Source: DASPKM01 sp963817075 (GTDB lineage Bacteria; Bacteroidota; Bacteroidia; Chitinophagales; Chitinophagaceae). Taken from it: DNA of 64,000 nt. This document shows, piece by piece, positions 61,720 through 64,000 of the stretch (positions are counted from its first letter, which is position 1; each line of letters opens with the position of its first letter). The notes below the pieces were generated by a model, which did not search any database, was not told where the DNA came from, and was given only the letters and a program-made list of their open reading frames with translations. The stretch lies in assembly GCA_963817075.1 (NCBI GenBank), contig CAWFMT010000009.1:496001-560000 (forward strand). The letters are read 5' to 3'. The translations under genes and the position numbers were made by a program.

Positions 61720-62967
61720 CTATTGATGTTTATAAAAGGCTTCGGTTTGTTTTTGAAATTCCATAAGATCATGGTCACTTATGTTTGGAAAATCCTGTAT
61801 CATTCTGGCGCGATAGACAAGTGCCAGTAATTTTTCCTTATCGTATCCGCTCTTATAGGCCAATTGCTGTACAAATTTTTCATCGGGGATATTTGTGGAA
61901 AGATTGTATCGCTGCCTGATGTGATCAAAGAGATGAACACTCATTTTATTTCCAAGATTTTTGTTGTCGTGATATTGATAGTACAGTCTGCCAACTGTTT
62001 TCACAAAATCAAGAGAAGTATTTTTCAAAGGCTTGATAATAGGAATGATCCTTTGTCTTCGTTTGGATTCGAAAAGATAAATGAGCAGAAACAAGAGCAA
62101 CACTAACCAGAAAGCGGTCCGCAAACCATCATCACTCATGATCACCTGTAAGGACGAAAATTTCTTTCTACCCTTCCTGAAATATTCATCCCATTCAACA
62201 TGGGTTATTGATTGAGGAAGATAAGAAAACAGATTGTTGTAGTATTCATTATTATTCTTATGCAGCAGGAAAAAATTAGTAAGTGCCAGCGGATCTGTGT
62301 GTATTAATATACTTCCACCACCTGTATAAGTTTGTCTGATCAGATCTGGCTGTGCTTCCTGATCCTTACCTAAAACAGTAGCATAAATAGAATCTATTTT
62401 GTCAAGATAATAGTGATCCGACCTTCCCGGATAAGTAAATGACATTGAATCTGCCGTTACAGGATTGTTGATGCTTACCCAAAGCGAATCTTCAGTATAG
62501 GAATCAATAGAATCTTGTCCGAAATATCCCAATGTGGGAAGGTGAAAGTTAGTTTCCAGCAAGAGTGAATCTTTGAAAAGTCCTCCCCAATTGAAAGCGG
62601 AAATAAAAACGTGGTTGCCTGCGCCGATAAATTTCATGATAGCATCGTACTCTTTCTCATCAGGATAGAAAGATGGAGTGATGATTACGTAAAGAACTTT
62701 TTCTCTATCCAATGTACCATCAGAGCCGAAGCTATATTGATGAATATTTGAAGTGTACAAGGCAGGTGAGGTCTTATTCACTTCGAGATCAGCATCAGGA
62801 AATATATATTTCAGGTTTTCATACGCCACATAGGTGCCGTATGGAATTTTGTCAATTTTCTTTAATGTTACCCGTTGGTCCATCGTCTTTTTCTGACCCA
62901 GGTTACAGCCTCCTAGGACTGAAAGAAGCAAAATCGCCCAGAGATGGTATTTCCAAAACCTCCTCAT
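61720..62967 (-). CDS. DUF4350-type membrane protein
   Basis: 415 residues. A lipoprotein-like N-terminus has LLSVLGGCN (Cys21), followed by a GATase-like domain (about 50-270: YPDEKEYDAIMKFIGAGNHV; GGSILIHTDPLALTNFFLLH) and a TM at about 286-305. The C-terminal part is cytoplasmic and helical (VKTVGRLYYQYHDNKNLGNK; LVYRARMIQDFPNISDHDLM). DUF4350 proteins belong with MoxR/DUF58 operons. Its ATG shares one base with the stop of the DUF4129 gene (TGATG), so translation is coupled. Confidence 0.85.
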   Translation of the reverse strand: MRRFWKYHLWAILLLSVLGGCNLGQKKTMDQRVTLKKIDKIPYGTYVAYENLKYIFPDADLEVNKTSPALYTSNIHQYSFGSDGTLDREKVLYVIITPSFYPDEKEYDAIMKFIGAGNHVFISAFNWGGLFKDSLLLETNFHLPTLGYFGQDSIDSYTEDSLWVSINNPVTADSMSFTYPGRSDHYYLDKIDSIYATVLGKDQEAQPDLIRQTYTGGGSILIHTDPLALTNFFLLHKNNNEYYNNLFSYLPQSITHVEWDEYFRKGRKKFSSLQVIMSDDGLRTAFWLVLLLFLLIYLFESKRRQRIIPIIKPLKNTSLDFVKTVGRLYYQYHDNKNLGNKMSVHLFDHIRQRYNLSTNIPDEKFVQQLAYKSGYDKEKLLALVYRARMIQDFPNISDHDLMEFQKQTEAFYKHQ

Positions 62968-63713
62968 CAGATACTTATGAATTTTGTTTTGAGAAATTCA
63001 TATTGCTCAGCATTGGGATCAAATTGTCCATACCAAACATATTCATAGGCCTGGGTTAAGTATCGAAACTTTTCATTTAATGGATGTTTTGATAATTGCC
63101 CGACATAATCCCAGTTAGTGAATTTACTTCCCAGTGTTACCAGTTTTCTGGCATCCAGGTCCTGCAAGAGTTTCATATATCTGAATCTTGTTGCCATCCT
63201 GAACATTCCAGCCGTTTCTGATTGAACAATCAATTCTGTTAGATCAGTCCTTGCCAGATCATCTTCATCTGTGCTTGTTGAATTGTTTTTTGGTGTTGAC
63301 CTGAAAAGAAAGATTTTATTGTCAATGAGAATTTTTATAACTGCGAATGCAAGCGTGACTATCAGTAATCCAATAATGAGGTACCGGAACCATCGTTGAG
63401 AAATCAGCCTGTCAAACCAACTTTCGGAAGGTTGCTGTTGCATTTTTGGTTTTACCCAATAGGTGGGATCATTCGCGTAAGCAAATTCTTTTTGACTTTG
63501 TAAATTTTTGATAACAGTATCAGGGACCGAGCGAAATACTACTGTGTCCATGGGTGGAACAAAAGTTTCCTGATATTCTTCCGATGTGAGTGAATTAAGT
63601 GCACTATCTAATTCATCATCCTGGGAAAATGATGTTGTAGTTTGACCCAAGATCAAGATGATCAGTGTGAGTCTGAGAACCGATTTTTTTATGGTAACCA
63701 ATGTTCTTCTCAA
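62967..63713 (-). CDS. DUF4129-type membrane protein
   Basis: 248 residues with a signal peptide or N-terminal anchor (about 1-30), a second TM at about 105-125 (YLIIGLLIVTLAFAVIKILI), and a cytoplasmic part. The C-terminal DUF4129-like helices read TAGMFRMATRFRYMKLLQDL and LTQAYEYVWYGQFDPNAEQY. The start is TTG at 63713, overlapping the SpoIIM-like stop (TTGA). Operon member with unknown individual role. Confidence 0.82.
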   Translation of the reverse strand: MRRTLVTIKKSVLRLTLIILILGQTTTSFSQDDELDSALNSLTSEEYQETFVPPMDTVVFRSVPDTVIKNLQSQKEFAYANDPTYWVKPKMQQQPSESWFDRLISQRWFRYLIIGLLIVTLAFAVIKILIDNKIFLFRSTPKNNSTSTDEDDLARTDLTELIVQSETAGMFRMATRFRYMKLLQDLDARKLVTLGSKFTNWDYVGQLSKHPLNEKFRYLTQAYEYVWYGQFDPNAEQYEFLKTKFISI

Positions 63714-64000
63714 ACCGCTGCCTCCAGTTTCTTTTGCAGACGAATAGGGTAGACAATGAAATACCAGATAATAAATGAAGCCGATCCTCCAAGTATGAAA
63801 ATGCTTAGCCAGGTTGGCATAGACGTATATCTGGTTATGAAACCTTCAAAGAGTGCTGCAGTTATGAAAATAGGGACAAGTCCTATTATAACCTTTATTC
63901 CATCTTTGCCACCTTGTTTCAGGGAATCAATCCTTTTGAGTGTCCCTGGAAAAAGTATACTATTCCCTAAAATAAATCCTGCTCCCCCACTAAGAATGAT
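63710..64000 (-). CDS. Stage II sporulation protein M (SpoIIM)-like membrane protein, 3' part only
   Basis: The 96 C-terminal residues are visible; the gene continues beyond the window. The minus-strand frame has no start here. It reads GGAGFILGNSILFPGTLKRI, DGIKVIIGLVPIFITAALFE and GFITRYTSMPTWLSIFILGG, the typical end of SpoIIM-family proteins (DUF95) with GFIxR. In bacteria without sporulation the family goes with RDD and MoxR/DUF58 operons. Stop TGA (63710-63712) overlaps the TTG start of the DUF4129 gene. Confidence 0.85.
   Translation of the reverse strand: MILSGGAGFILGNSILFPGTLKRIDSLKQGGKDGIKVIIGLVPIFITAALFEGFITRYTSMPTWLSIFILGGSASFIIWYFIVYPIRLQKKLEAAV

Noticed and set aside
1..64000. 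Insertion sequences, prophage, restriction-modification or toxin-antitoxin genes
   Set aside because: Looked for transposase, integrase, methylase and small paired genes on both strands; none found. The HTH gene at 15036 is not paired with a recognisable toxin.

Overview
The window looks like the chromosome of a free-living member of the Bacteroidota, probably near the Chitinophagaceae or Cytophagales. The evidence is a SusC/SusD pair, a type IX secretion (T9SS) sorting domain and a T9SS plug protein, several MacB/FtsX-like permeases of the Bacteroidota kind, a lipidated TamA-like protein (TamL), and promoter-like TAnnTTTG motifs. No transposase, integrase, phage gene, rRNA or CRISPR array was seen. 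Placement below phylum is inference.

Layout. 1-650: tandem repeats. 0.65-8 kb: a small unknown protein, a secreted RidA homologue, a MacB-like permease, a DUF6520-like peptide and two adjacent serine hydrolases. 8.2-14.4 kb: a tlpA-susC-susD operon ending in a good terminator. 15-17.2 kb: an HTH gene with three operator-like boxes, a beta/gamma-crystallin-like protein and a coupled small ORF. 17.3-21.6 kb: a lipoprotein, a membrane-anchored two-lobed aspartic protease, and an ECF sigma factor overlapping a one-TM/beta-barrel protein. 22.2-24.6 kb: a four-gene signalling operon (unknown protein, 7-TM protein, short histidine kinase, LuxR-type regulator). 24.9-28 kb: manganese catalase and a sigma factor/membrane YCII/secreted VOC operon. 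28-34 kb: a frameshifted GH51 arabinofuranosidase and a frameshifted permease. 34.8-40.3 kb: DUF418 protein, a secreted DUF3494 ice-binding-type protein and a multi-PAS kinase. 40.4-40.9 kb: tRNA-Leu(CAG) with two tandem 159-bp units that repeat its 3' end and terminator. 41-48 kb: a third permease, a membrane LuxR/DUF4199/VOC cluster, DUF4383, an epimerase and a DMT exporter. 47.8-59.3 kb: mostly housekeeping (dapD, tsaC-type, GT9, cca, T9SS plug, LolC/E-like permease, SpoU methyltransferase, TamL, truB). 59.4-64 kb: a DUF58/MoxR/DUF4350/DUF4129/SpoIIM operon that runs off the end.

The intergenic DNA is unusual. Many gaps hold an 80-110 bp imperfect palindrome bounded by TTTAACCGC and GCGGTTAAA, sometimes with a smaller repeat inserted. 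Others hold heptamer arrays (GTGAGTC), low-complexity inverted phrases, or G+C-rich hairpin units. The two single-base frameshifts may be real mutations or sequence errors; reads would decide.

Strongest candidates for something undescribed: the HTH/crystallin-like/small-ORF module (15.0-17.2 kb), the sigma/membrane-YCII/VOC operon (26.0-28.0 kb), the sigma factor with no ATG in front of its conserved N-terminus (21.0-21.6 kb), the split 7-TM/kinase operon, and the nested palindrome family. All family assignments are from recognition of the translated sequence by eye; no search was run.
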